Part shown: piece by piece, positions 1 through 7,008 of the stretch | How the letters are laid out: each line of letters begins with the position of its first letter | Position numbering within the stretch: position 1 is the stretch's first letter | DNA from: Hungatella sp. | Lineage (GTDB): Bacteria > Bacillota > Clostridia > Lachnospirales > Lachnospiraceae | NCBI GenBank assembly: GCA_022792815.1 | Contig: JAAWBS010000018.1 | Location: 1 to 47,748 of the forward strand | Length of the DNA stretch: 47,748 nt | Reading direction: 5' to 3' | Translations under genes and position numbers: made by a program | Notes under the pieces: model-generated | The model's database searches: none | Told to the model about the DNA's origin: nothing | Seen by the model: the letters and a program-made list of their open reading frames with translations, nothing else

Positions 1-58
1 CCGTGCGGGGAAATCCCCGGGCGCCATCCACATTTCAGGAAAGGAACGGTGAATACGT

Positions 59-1201
59 ATGGAACTGTCTAAGGAAAAGCTGGAAATTTATGAAAAAAAC
101 CTCCAAAGCCTGCAGGAGGCGGCGGACGAGATCATGTGCCGCATGAAGGGCTACGACTACTCTTTTCGGCGGGACATTACAGATCAGAAAGGGGAGTTTT
201 GTCCGGAAAAGCTCCGCGACCTGGTGGAGGAGATGCTCTCCCTTTGGGAAGAGAAGCTGCGCGCGAAGCGCTACTTTAAAAAAGGCAGGGTGAAATCCTT
301 CCATCAGACGCGGCGGGAGCTGTATGGCTTATACCTCTATCTGGTCATGCGGTGCAGTCTGTGCCGGGAGGGCTACTTCTACGCCCGGGGCAGCGAACAA
401 AAGGAGCGGACCGACTTCGCTTTTCTGTTGGAGCAGGCAAAGTGGTTCTCACGAAGCTGGTGTATCACAGACGGACCGGACGGAACCAGCCAGAATGAAC
501 CGCGAGAGGGCTATGACAAGTACTTTGGCTTCCACCTCTATTCTCCCATCAATCACTATCTTACTTTTATGGAACTGAACGTAGGGAGCCTGGATGACGA
601 CTGGGCCCTGACCCCTCCGCATCTGAGAGCCGAAAACCGGCTCTACAGCCAGACGGCAGAACCGGAGGAGCCGGAACGGGGGGAGGAAGCGGACGAGCCG
701 GATATGGCAGAACAGATGGAGGAAACAGAAGAAACAGAGGAGCCGGATATGTACGACGACGATCTTTTTTATGAGGACGAAGACAGTGACGACAGCTTTG
801 CCGATGCCTTCTCTGACCCCGAAGAAGACGATTTCTGGAGTCCCCTGGATGTGCTGGATGAGGAGAGCCGCGCCGCATGGCTGGCAGCTGAGTATGAACA
901 GCAGGCTGAACTGGCGAACAGAAACCTGGATCTGCTGTTTCTGGTCCAGCACTTTGAGGATCGGGACGAGTATTGCTCCGCCTGCCTGCGTTTTGTGGAG
1001 CTCTTTCGGAAGGCGGGGACAGAAATCCCCCGGGATTTCTGTCAGGACTTGGAAGCAATAGTGAACCTGTATCTGGGCCAGCGTAAGATCGCCCCCCTGG
1101 CGGATACGGACAAGGCGCTGGATGTGTACAGCCGCATCTGTGAAGGCCCCCTTCGGCTGGCGAAATCTTATGGGAGGGAGTTGCAATGGAAAGCCCTGTG
1201 A
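59..1201 (+). CDS. Hypothetical acidic protein (380 aa)
   Basis: I do not recognise this family. The first ~190 residues are mixed helical and rich in Tyr, Arg and Cys. Residues ~195-265 form a strongly acidic, low-complexity Glu/Asp stretch with repeated EEPD-like units, probably a disordered linker. The last ~110 residues are again helical. There is no signal peptide or membrane segment, so it is probably cytoplasmic. The start follows a purine-rich AGGAAAGGAACGG about 10 nt upstream. Its 3' end overlaps the next gene by 16 nt, which implies translational coupling and a shared role with the 539-residue partner. The first 58 bases of the window hold no other gene. Confidence 0.75.
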   Translation: MELSKEKLEIYEKNLQSLQEAADEIMCRMKGYDYSFRRDITDQKGEFCPEKLRDLVEEMLSLWEEKLRAKRYFKKGRVKSFHQTRRELYGLYLYLVMRCSLCREGYFYARGSEQKERTDFAFLLEQAKWFSRSWCITDGPDGTSQNEPREGYDKYFGFHLYSPINHYLTFMELNVGSLDDDWALTPPHLRAENRLYSQTAEPEEPERGEEADEPDMAEQMEETEETEEPDMYDDDLFYEDEDSDDSFADAFSDPEEDDFWSPLDVLDEESRAAWLAAEYEQQAELANRNLDLLFLVQHFEDRDEYCSACLRFVELFRKAGTEIPRDFCQDLEAIVNLYLGQRKIAPLADTDKALDVYSRICEGPLRLAKSYGRELQWKAL

Positions 1202-2805
1202 ATACGATCCGCGGCAATTTCTACCGCGATCTGATCCTCGAATATACCGGCAGGGGGGAACGTTCTTTCCTGTACCGTTACTTTTGGGCAGACAGCATAT
1301 CGGGGCTTCTGGAGGAGCATTTCCCCGGACTTTCGATGAAACGGACCCCGCAGCTAAAGGATGAACCCCTGATCAGGAAAAAACTGGCCGAAAACCTGAA
1401 GAAAAATCCTGACCGGGTCGCAGACAAGCTGTTGAAAAAGGCGCAAAAGAGGGGGGACCGGGCCCCAGACAAGCCGTCAGAAAAAGTATCAAAGAGGGAT
1501 TACCAGCCTTTTTGGGAGGCGCTTTGGCTGAATGACGCGGGATATCAGGCAGGGCTGATCGGGGAAGCAGACTATTACCTGTGGCTTCTGGAATATCTGG
1601 CAGCGCACGACATCTATTATAAGGATACCAGCATGTGGGATCAGCGCCACTGCCTGGATCTCCTGCTGCAGGAAGGCCTGCGGGATGAGGAGAGGAAGCC
1701 GGGCTGCCGGAAGCGAAAGAGCAATACAAAGAATGGCGCAGAGGGTGAGATCCTATTCACCACGGCACAGCTGAAAAAGGATCTGGCGGAGCTGGCACAA
1801 AAGCTGCGCATGGAGCATGAGGCGGGCAGGGCAGAGATTTCCGCCAGACTCCACGGCCTGAAATGCTGTGTCGGGACAGGAAGCACCAAAAAGCAGGCAG
1901 ACTACCTGCCCTGGCTGACCGGCCTTCTGGAGAGGATGGCGCTTCATATCAGGATCAAGAGCTGGCTGGAGTACAGCGGATATCCCCTGGTCAAGCCGGC
2001 GGCAGAGACCGAAGAAAATAACCGCACAGAACCTTTCACCACAGGATCACGAAAGAAGCGGGATTTTTCTATGAGGCTGTTTGAGGCGTACTGCAGCAGC
2101 CCGCGGGGCTATGAGATTCATAAAAAGAATCCGGACGGCGGCGGGGTTTCAAATGGCTGGCGCATGAACTCCACCGGATTCTGCATGTTGGATACAGACC
2201 AGATCAACACACTGCAATATGCCCTCGAAAAGAGCAAAGCGACGTCTTTTAACATTCCGTTGGCGGTGGATCTGTACAGTGGCTGCGTCTTTTTCCTGGC
2301 AGGGAAAAAATTGTACGAGGCGCTGTACCGTCGGGAGGCGGAGGAGCGAAAAGAGGCGTATGAAAAAGCGAAGAAGTCCAAAAAAGAGCAGGAACAAAGG
2401 ATACAGTGCGATCCCGATCACGTGGAAACGCTCAGAAAAGATCTTGCAGACGCAGAAAGAGATTGTCTCACGGCGATGAAGGAATACAGACGCGCGGCAG
2501 AAGCATGGAATAAGTTTATGAACAGGAATGAACGCTTTTGCTTCGACTATCTCCGCCTGGATGAAACGCACCTGGAGCGGTTTCCCGGAGATATGCGGGG
2601 CGCGTTCCGACTGGGCCCCCACTTTCTTGAAAACGCAGGGGAAAGAAGCCAGAGCTGCGAGCTCATCCTGAACGAGTTCCTATGGTACTGCGAACGCGGG
2701 GAAAACAGTCTCCGCGCGCGGGTCCGGATGTTCAATCGGGAACAGCCTGCCGACCTCCCGAATCCGGCCATGTTCTTCTGGGCTTTTGACAACCTGCTGT
2801 TATAG
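1186..2805 (+). CDS. Hypothetical protein (539 aa), coupled to the upstream acidic protein
   Basis: This is a real gene by length, coding character and coupling to the preceding frame, but I do not recognise the family. It is basic in the N-terminal third (Lys-rich segment around residues 60-105). Residues ~385-440 form a Lys/Glu-rich stretch with heptad character, likely a coiled coil. A conserved-looking aromatic C-terminal domain ends in FFWAFDNLLL. No signal peptide, transmembrane segment or catalytic motif is evident. The start at 1186 lies inside the previous gene. A scaffold or two-component structural complex fits the pair better than an enzyme, but that is inference. Confidence 0.75.
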   Translation: MESPVNTIRGNFYRDLILEYTGRGERSFLYRYFWADSISGLLEEHFPGLSMKRTPQLKDEPLIRKKLAENLKKNPDRVADKLLKKAQKRGDRAPDKPSEKVSKRDYQPFWEALWLNDAGYQAGLIGEADYYLWLLEYLAAHDIYYKDTSMWDQRHCLDLLLQEGLRDEERKPGCRKRKSNTKNGAEGEILFTTAQLKKDLAELAQKLRMEHEAGRAEISARLHGLKCCVGTGSTKKQADYLPWLTGLLERMALHIRIKSWLEYSGYPLVKPAAETEENNRTEPFTTGSRKKRDFSMRLFEAYCSSPRGYEIHKKNPDGGGVSNGWRMNSTGFCMLDTDQINTLQYALEKSKATSFNIPLAVDLYSGCVFFLAGKKLYEALYRREAEERKEAYEKAKKSKKEQEQRIQCDPDHVETLRKDLADAERDCLTAMKEYRRAAEAWNKFMNRNERFCFDYLRLDETHLERFPGDMRGAFRLGPHFLENAGERSQSCELILNEFLWYCERGENSLRARVRMFNREQPADLPNPAMFFWAFDNLLL

Positions 2806-2860
2806 CACGTTTCTGTCAGAATAAAAACGATGCCGACATTTTATCAGAGTCAGCAATCAG

Positions 2861-3040
2861 CTGTTGTCCGCAAAGAATGCCGGCATTACTTTTGTTAATA
2901 CGCCAGTGCTGGACATCAAGCCCTATACACCGAGTTTTGACAGAGTTGAAACGCCCGGTGTTCCCGCCTGGTGCAGTGAATGGTCGAAAAGCATAGAAGC
3001 GTCCGGCTGTTTTGATTGGGGACAGGTATTCAATTTCTAA
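2861..3040 (+). pseudogene. C-terminal remnant of a TrmO/UPF0066-family methyltransferase
   Basis: Translation in the frame ending at the TAA at 3038-3040 gives TPVLDIKPYTPSFDRVE and then a Trp-rich tail ending in GQVFNF. The LDIKPY(T/I)P motif is the hallmark of the TrmO (tRNA t6A37 methyltransferase) family. It matches the same motif in the intact trmO at 33383-34072 (IYDIKPYIPF). The N-terminal ~120 residues are missing and no start codon serves the fragment, so it is a relic. It is the first of a run of truncated genes between 2.8 and 4.1 kb. Confidence 0.65.
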
Positions 3041-3051
3041 GGAGGCGGATT

Positions 3052-3258
3052 ATGAAATTACAGGATTATGTTCAGAATAAACCTGTTCTTGAAACGGAAC
3101 TGCTTATCCTGCGCCCTCTGCTAAAAGAAGATGTTACGGATCTGCAAGAATGGCTGGGCGGCAACTCTGTTTACCGGCCTTGGGGCAAAGGCCCCGGGAA
3201 AAGTGATTTACCCCAGAATTCAAAAAGCGCATTGCGTGAAAAGCCCGGAAAGAAATAA
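3052..3258 (+). pseudogene. N-terminal remnant of a GNAT acetyltransferase
   Basis: The start has a good GGAGG site at 3041-3045. The first ~45 residues (LETELLILRPLLKEDVTDL, then SVYRPWGKGPGKSD) are the beta1-alpha1 opening of RimJ-type GNAT N-acetyltransferases. After the GKGPGKSD segment the frame turns into a Lys-rich tail unlike the family and stops at 68 residues, whereas the family is ~170. The acetyl-CoA binding motif is absent, so the product cannot be an active acetyltransferase. Internal deletion is the simplest explanation. Confidence 0.65.
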
Positions 3259-3260
3259 AA

Positions 3261-3282
3261 TGATATAATTTGATCATCAAAT
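3261..3282 (+). promoter_or_regulatory. Extended -10 promoter with palindromic operator before the AraC gene
   Basis: TGATATAAT at 3261-3269 is an extended -10 element. It overlaps a perfect palindrome, ATTTGAT-C-ATCAAAT (3268-3282), placed over the expected transcription start. An AGGAGG ribosome site follows at 3285-3290. No good -35 is present. The palindrome is a plausible regulator site, but the cognate protein is unknown. Confidence 0.45.
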
Positions 3283-3297
3283 ACAGGAGGTGCCGCA

Positions 3298-3648
3298 ATG
3301 CACGCATATGAAGCAATCCAACAATCTTTGACTTTTATCGAGGGACACCTGACAAAAGAAATTTCAACGGAAGAACTGGCAGATACTGTCGGTCTGTCTC
3401 CTTTTTATTTTCAGCGCTTGTTCAAGCGGCTGGTAAATAAATCGGTTCAGGAATATGTGAAACTCCGCCGTTTGGCAAAGGTTATTGACAATCTGAAGAG
3501 TACCGACCAGAGGATTCTTGACATTGCCTTGAACTATGGCTTTTCAAGCCATGCGAATTTTACGCGGGCTTTCAAGGAAACGTATGGGATTACGCCTGAA
3601 AGCTACAGGATGGACTCAATACATTCGGCAAGCCGGAAGTTTCTATGA
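3298..3648 (+). pseudogene. AraC-family regulator, frameshifted after the DNA-binding domain
   Basis: The 116-residue frame holds two complete AraC helix-turn-helix motifs: the first around LADTVGLSPFYFQRLFKRL and the second around ILDIALNYGFSSHANFTRAF, ending in the family signature YGITPESYR. In relatives with this N-terminal arrangement, a GyrI-like effector-binding domain of ~150 residues follows. Here the frame ends in a few unrelated residues. The expected continuation (NTFGKPEVSMNYVLVDEGVP) is readable in another frame from about 3616, so an indel near 3610-3616 breaks the gene. A free DNA-binding domain could still be made. The start has an AGGAGG site 8 nt upstream. Confidence 0.65.
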
Positions 3649-4082
3649 ATTATGTTTTAGTAGACGAAGGGGTTCCGCTGGTGGTAGGAGATATCGTCTT
3701 AGAAATCCAGAAAAAGACATTGGCAACAACGGAAAATGAGACGCCTTATGTGCGATATGGAAATGCCTATTACGAAGATGGTGCATTTTATATCATTACC
3801 CACGCACTCTCAAATAAGATGAAACATATAAAAGATAATTCTGTTGTTGCAATCGCCGGCGAGTGGTTTACCGCGCATGGGAAAGGCGTTAGCTTGGGCT
3901 ATTTCGGGAAAAAGGAGAATTGTGTGATTGCTGAAAAACTGAGAAAAGCCTTTGCTGAATGGATTGATAACGGCCACACTGATTTCGATGATGAAAATAC
4001 AGTGATATTGTGGATTCAATTGACAGAAGGGATTCTTTTCTCACATGGGACAAGGTATGATATAGATTTTTTTGGTAACTAA
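3645..4082 (+). CDS. Chimeric ORF: AraC effector-domain stub fused to a PNPOx-like flavin-binding domain
   Basis: Residues 1-~26 (MNYVLVDEGVPLVVGDIVLE and following) are the start of the GyrI-like effector domain that should follow the AraC gene just upstream. From about residue 30 the sequence switches to a pyridoxamine-5'-phosphate-oxidase-like split barrel (ATTENETPYVRYGNAYYEDG, later VILWIQLTEGILFSHG), close to full length for the small stress-protein members. The PNPOx N-terminal strand is missing or replaced. The frame is open for 145 residues, but no ribosome site is clear at 3645, and expression may depend on the upstream frame. It is best read as a deletion fusion of two former neighbours rather than a designed fusion. 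Confidence 0.5.
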   Translation: MNYVLVDEGVPLVVGDIVLEIQKKTLATTENETPYVRYGNAYYEDGAFYIITHALSNKMKHIKDNSVVAIAGEWFTAHGKGVSLGYFGKKENCVIAEKLRKAFAEWIDNGHTDFDDENTVILWIQLTEGILFSHGTRYDIDFFGN

Positions 4083-4156
4083 ATCATCGTAAGCACCTCG
4101 CAGTTAAATCATATTTACAGGAAGCCGGAAAGAAATGACAGCTTATGTTGATATTT

Positions 4157-4209
4157 ATAGGGTGGGAGCATCGCGGCAGGATCAAGCCGCTGCTTCTGCC
4201 CTATTTTTT
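4157..4209 (+). terminator. Rho-independent terminator after the PNPOx chimera
   Basis: The arms ATAGGG...CCCTAT, GGAGCA...TGCTTC and GCGGC...GCCGC nest around an 8-nt loop, followed by six T residues (4204-4209). It ends the decayed-gene block on the plus strand. Confidence 0.8.
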
Positions 4210-4337
4210 GAAAAAAGTCTTTACTTTTTACCATATTATAATATTATATATTAGGATTGGCTAATTACACATCATGTGGGATTTTAGGAACAGGCTGGAC
4301 GGACAGAGAAATCATGAGGATGGCAAGGGAGCAGAGT

Positions 4338-5522
4338 ATGAGAAAAAATAACAGAACAGGGAAAAGGCTGTGCTTGATACCTCTTATACCGGGAGTCTAT
4401 GGGACATTTTTAGGATTTGGTCTGGCAGTTATAGGTCTTGCTGAGATAAAGGAAGGGATTGGGATCGTACGGCTTCTGATCGGGCTTGGCATGGCAGGCT
4501 TTGGTCTGTTGGGAATATGGGACGGAGTGCGTGACTTGGTCAAGCCGGATAAAAAACCGCAGCAGGAACCAGCCAGACAGTTTATTATCACTGATACATC
4601 TGGAACCAGGAGTTCTCTGGTTACACCGGAAGTTTTGCGGGAACAGATAAGCATTCTTGCAGAAAGTGAAGATCCCAAACAGTTTGATATCCAGATACTG
4701 CCGCCGCTTTCTGCCGGAGAATATGGCCTGTTAAAGCAGATTTTATGTTTTCATCACGGCAATATCATTATGGTGGCATTTTTTGAAATGCCAAAGGACG
4801 GATACCGGATATACCAGAAATGTGCAGAGCCGGATATGGCAGTGGGGTGGCTGAAACAGCTGTCAGCCGGCAACCCTGATTTTTCCGGATGGGAAAACAC
4901 GGAAACAAAGGTCAGACGGGATGAAGGGGCTGTATGTCAAAATAAGGGTGATACCTGGCAGGACGAAGAAGATACCTGTTCAGATGAGACAGATACTCAG
5001 AAGGAAGATGCGGAGACTTTCTGGCATCAGCTTCTGGCTGAGCAGAAAGGACAAATGTTATATTGGCATAAGCTCCTGGTTATTTTTGGAGAGAGCCGGC
5101 ATGACGAACATACCTATTCGGACGAAGTCCGCTCCGTTTCGCCTGAGACAGGAGTTGAGGGATATGTGAAGCAGTACAAATTTTTCTCAGCCAGGGATGT
5201 GGAACTGGCTATTGAAGGGGTCTGTGAGGGAACATACACAAAAGTAGTTCTGGAATGGGGAACAAAAGCCTTTGATCTGTTCCCCGGCGTTCAGAATGAC
5301 CTGATGGTGATCTGGGGTACCGATAACACGGGGAAAGGGGACACCAGGTTTATGGCAAAAGAAGGTACTGTGACACAGGTGAAATTTTGGTTGATCAATT
5401 ATCTGAATCATGGGTTTTTTGAGGAAATGGGAGGTTGGGTTGACGTGACTGCCCAGATAGAAGATATTACCATGGAAAGAGAAAAGAGAAAGGTCGAAAA
5501 GAGGCATGGAAAAGTATTTTAA
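4338..5522 (+). CDS. Unknown membrane-anchored protein (394 aa)
   Basis: I do not recognise the family. The N-terminus carries two hydrophobic segments (about residues 12-34 and 42-61: LIPLIPGVYGTFLGFGLAVI and a Gly-rich second helix), then a long soluble part. An acidic, Asp/Glu/Thr-rich insert lies at ~200-230. The last ~110 residues end close to DLFPGVQNDLMVIWG and GGWVDVTAQIED. I chose ATG 4338 because AAGGGA lies 7 nt upstream. The frame is open upstream to TTG 4257 and ATG 4314, neither with a convincing site. It overlaps the next gene by 17 nt, implying coupling to the Sel1 protein. Confidence 0.7.
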   Translation: MRKNNRTGKRLCLIPLIPGVYGTFLGFGLAVIGLAEIKEGIGIVRLLIGLGMAGFGLLGIWDGVRDLVKPDKKPQQEPARQFIITDTSGTRSSLVTPEVLREQISILAESEDPKQFDIQILPPLSAGEYGLLKQILCFHHGNIIMVAFFEMPKDGYRIYQKCAEPDMAVGWLKQLSAGNPDFSGWENTETKVRRDEGAVCQNKGDTWQDEEDTCSDETDTQKEDAETFWHQLLAEQKGQMLYWHKLLVIFGESRHDEHTYSDEVRSVSPETGVEGYVKQYKFFSARDVELAIEGVCEGTYTKVVLEWGTKAFDLFPGVQNDLMVIWGTDNTGKGDTRFMAKEGTVTQVKFWLINYLNHGFFEEMGGWVDVTAQIEDITMEREKRKVEKRHGKVF

Positions 5523-6741
5523 TGATGTGGTGGATAAGGCCATTGAGGATCTCTATTATTGCTGTGACAACGACAAGGCAAAAGCGGCAGCGGACGCATT
5601 ATTACTTGCAGCAAAAGACGGAGATGGGGATGCCTGTTATTTCCTCTCCCGCTGCTTTTCAGGCTCTTGTTATAGCTGGGAATATCACCCCTTTGAAGAA
5701 AATGAGGCGGCAGCCTATGCCATGCTCCATCAGGCAATCTCTCTGGGCAGTGCGGCAGCGGTTCTGGGGGCGCTCCGTATGGATATGCTGACACCGGAGC
5801 TGCAGGAGATCATGCCCTTTGACAGTATTCAGGAGGCATGGGAGGAAATTCTTGAAAAAGCCGAAAATGGCTGTGCATTCTGCCAGTATATGATCGGGAA
5901 TACCTATTATTTTCTGGATATCATAGAAATTGAAAATCGCAGGGAAAGGGAATTTGCGGATAAGAAGGCTTGGAATGCCTGGAAACGGCTGCAAATGGAG
6001 CAGAGCATTCCCTGGTTTGAGAAGGCATTTTCCGGCGGCATGATTCTGGCAGGAAGGAATTACTGCCATTATTACCAGTATGGCCGGGGAGATTACATCC
6101 AGCCGGAGCCGGAAAAGGCGGTGCCGATTATGCGCCGGGGCGCGGAACGGGGCTACCCGGAGTGGATGTACGCCTATGCCAACCACCGTGCCTATACAGA
6201 GGAAAACCACAAAGAAGCCCTCCCTTGGGCGCTGAAGGCGGCAGAGGCCGGACACCTGTGGAGCTGGCATATTATAGGGGATATTTATTGGGAGGGCAAG
6301 GTGGTAGATCGCGACCTTCCTCATGCCATCGAGTGCTACAAAAAAACCGCCGGCCATGGCAATGACAGCTACGCCTGCCGCCAGCTGGGGATCATGTATT
6401 TTCACGGCTATGGTACAGCTGTGGACTATGCGCAGGCGGTTCAATGGTTGGAGAAGGATGAGGAACCGGAATATGTCAGGTATGATTTGCTGGGGATCTG
6501 CTATCTGTTGGGGTACGGCTGCCCCCAGAACCCGGTGAGAGGAAAAGCGTTCTTGGAGAAAAGCAGAAATTCGCCCTATAAAAACTATGGACTGGGAATG
6601 ATGTATGCCGAGGGGATCGGTGTGCGGGAGGACATTGGAAAAGGTGTAGAGTATCTGAAAGCGGCGGGAAATTATGGGCCGGCAGCGGAGGCCCTGAAAC
6701 ATTACAGGAAAAGCCTGTTTGGGGTATGGCGGCGGAGGTAA
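5506..6741 (+). CDS. Sel1-repeat (TPR-like) protein (411 aa)
   Basis: At least five Sel1-like repeats are visible from residue ~165 onward. Signature pieces include GRGDYIQPEPEKAVPIMRRG, IGDIYWEGKVVDRDLPHAIE, LGIMYFHGYGTAVDYAQAVQ and GMMYAEGIGVREDIGKGVEY. Such helical solenoids bind protein partners and often act as adaptors. The N-terminal ~160 residues are helical with weaker repeat character. There is no signal peptide or membrane helix, so it is cytoplasmic. Its start overlaps the 3' end of the membrane protein gene, so the two probably form a complex at the membrane. What they recruit cannot be told from sequence. Confidence 0.85.
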   Translation: MEKYFNDVVDKAIEDLYYCCDNDKAKAAADALLLAAKDGDGDACYFLSRCFSGSCYSWEYHPFEENEAAAYAMLHQAISLGSAAAVLGALRMDMLTPELQEIMPFDSIQEAWEEILEKAENGCAFCQYMIGNTYYFLDIIEIENRREREFADKKAWNAWKRLQMEQSIPWFEKAFSGGMILAGRNYCHYYQYGRGDYIQPEPEKAVPIMRRGAERGYPEWMYAYANHRAYTEENHKEALPWALKAAEAGHLWSWHIIGDIYWEGKVVDRDLPHAIECYKKTAGHGNDSYACRQLGIMYFHGYGTAVDYAQAVQWLEKDEEPEYVRYDLLGICYLLGYGCPQNPVRGKAFLEKSRNSPYKNYGLGMMYAEGIGVREDIGKGVEYLKAAGNYGPAAEALKHYRKSLFGVWRRR

Positions 6742-6761
6742 GAACGTTTAGAAAAGGGGAA

Positions 6762-6815
6762 ATGAAAAAAATTTATAAGGAATACTTTGACAGAGATAAA
6801 CCATGGTCGATGTAA
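6762..6815 (+). other. Possible 17-residue leader peptide or gene fragment
   Basis: An AAAAGGGGAA ribosome site directly precedes ATG 6762, and the frame codes for MKKIYKEYFDRDKPWSM before TAA. It follows the Sel1 gene by 20 nt. It could be a tiny gene, or the head of a deleted one. No homologue is recognised. Confidence 0.25.
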
Positions 6816-6829
6816 TAAGTATGTATTTC

Positions 6830-6858
6830 TTGACATAACCCTAGTTTTGTAATATTGT
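6830..6858 (+). promoter_or_regulatory. Promoter of the 7TM hybrid kinase operon
   Basis: TTGACA (6830-6835), 17 nt spacer, TATTGT (6853-6858). Transcription would start near 6865, about 145 nt before the kinase start, leaving an AT-rich untranslated leader with no obvious structure. Confidence 0.65.
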
Positions 6859-7008
6859 ATTTTTATGATACCAGGAGCATAAAGTTTGGAGTAATCCCGT
6901 ATTAAAGAGGTCAAAATATCGTTCGAATTAGAGATGTTTTATGTAAACTAACGAAAAACCGTCATGACAGCAGATTACGTCATAATCAGAAGGAGCAGAA
7001 AGAAAAGA

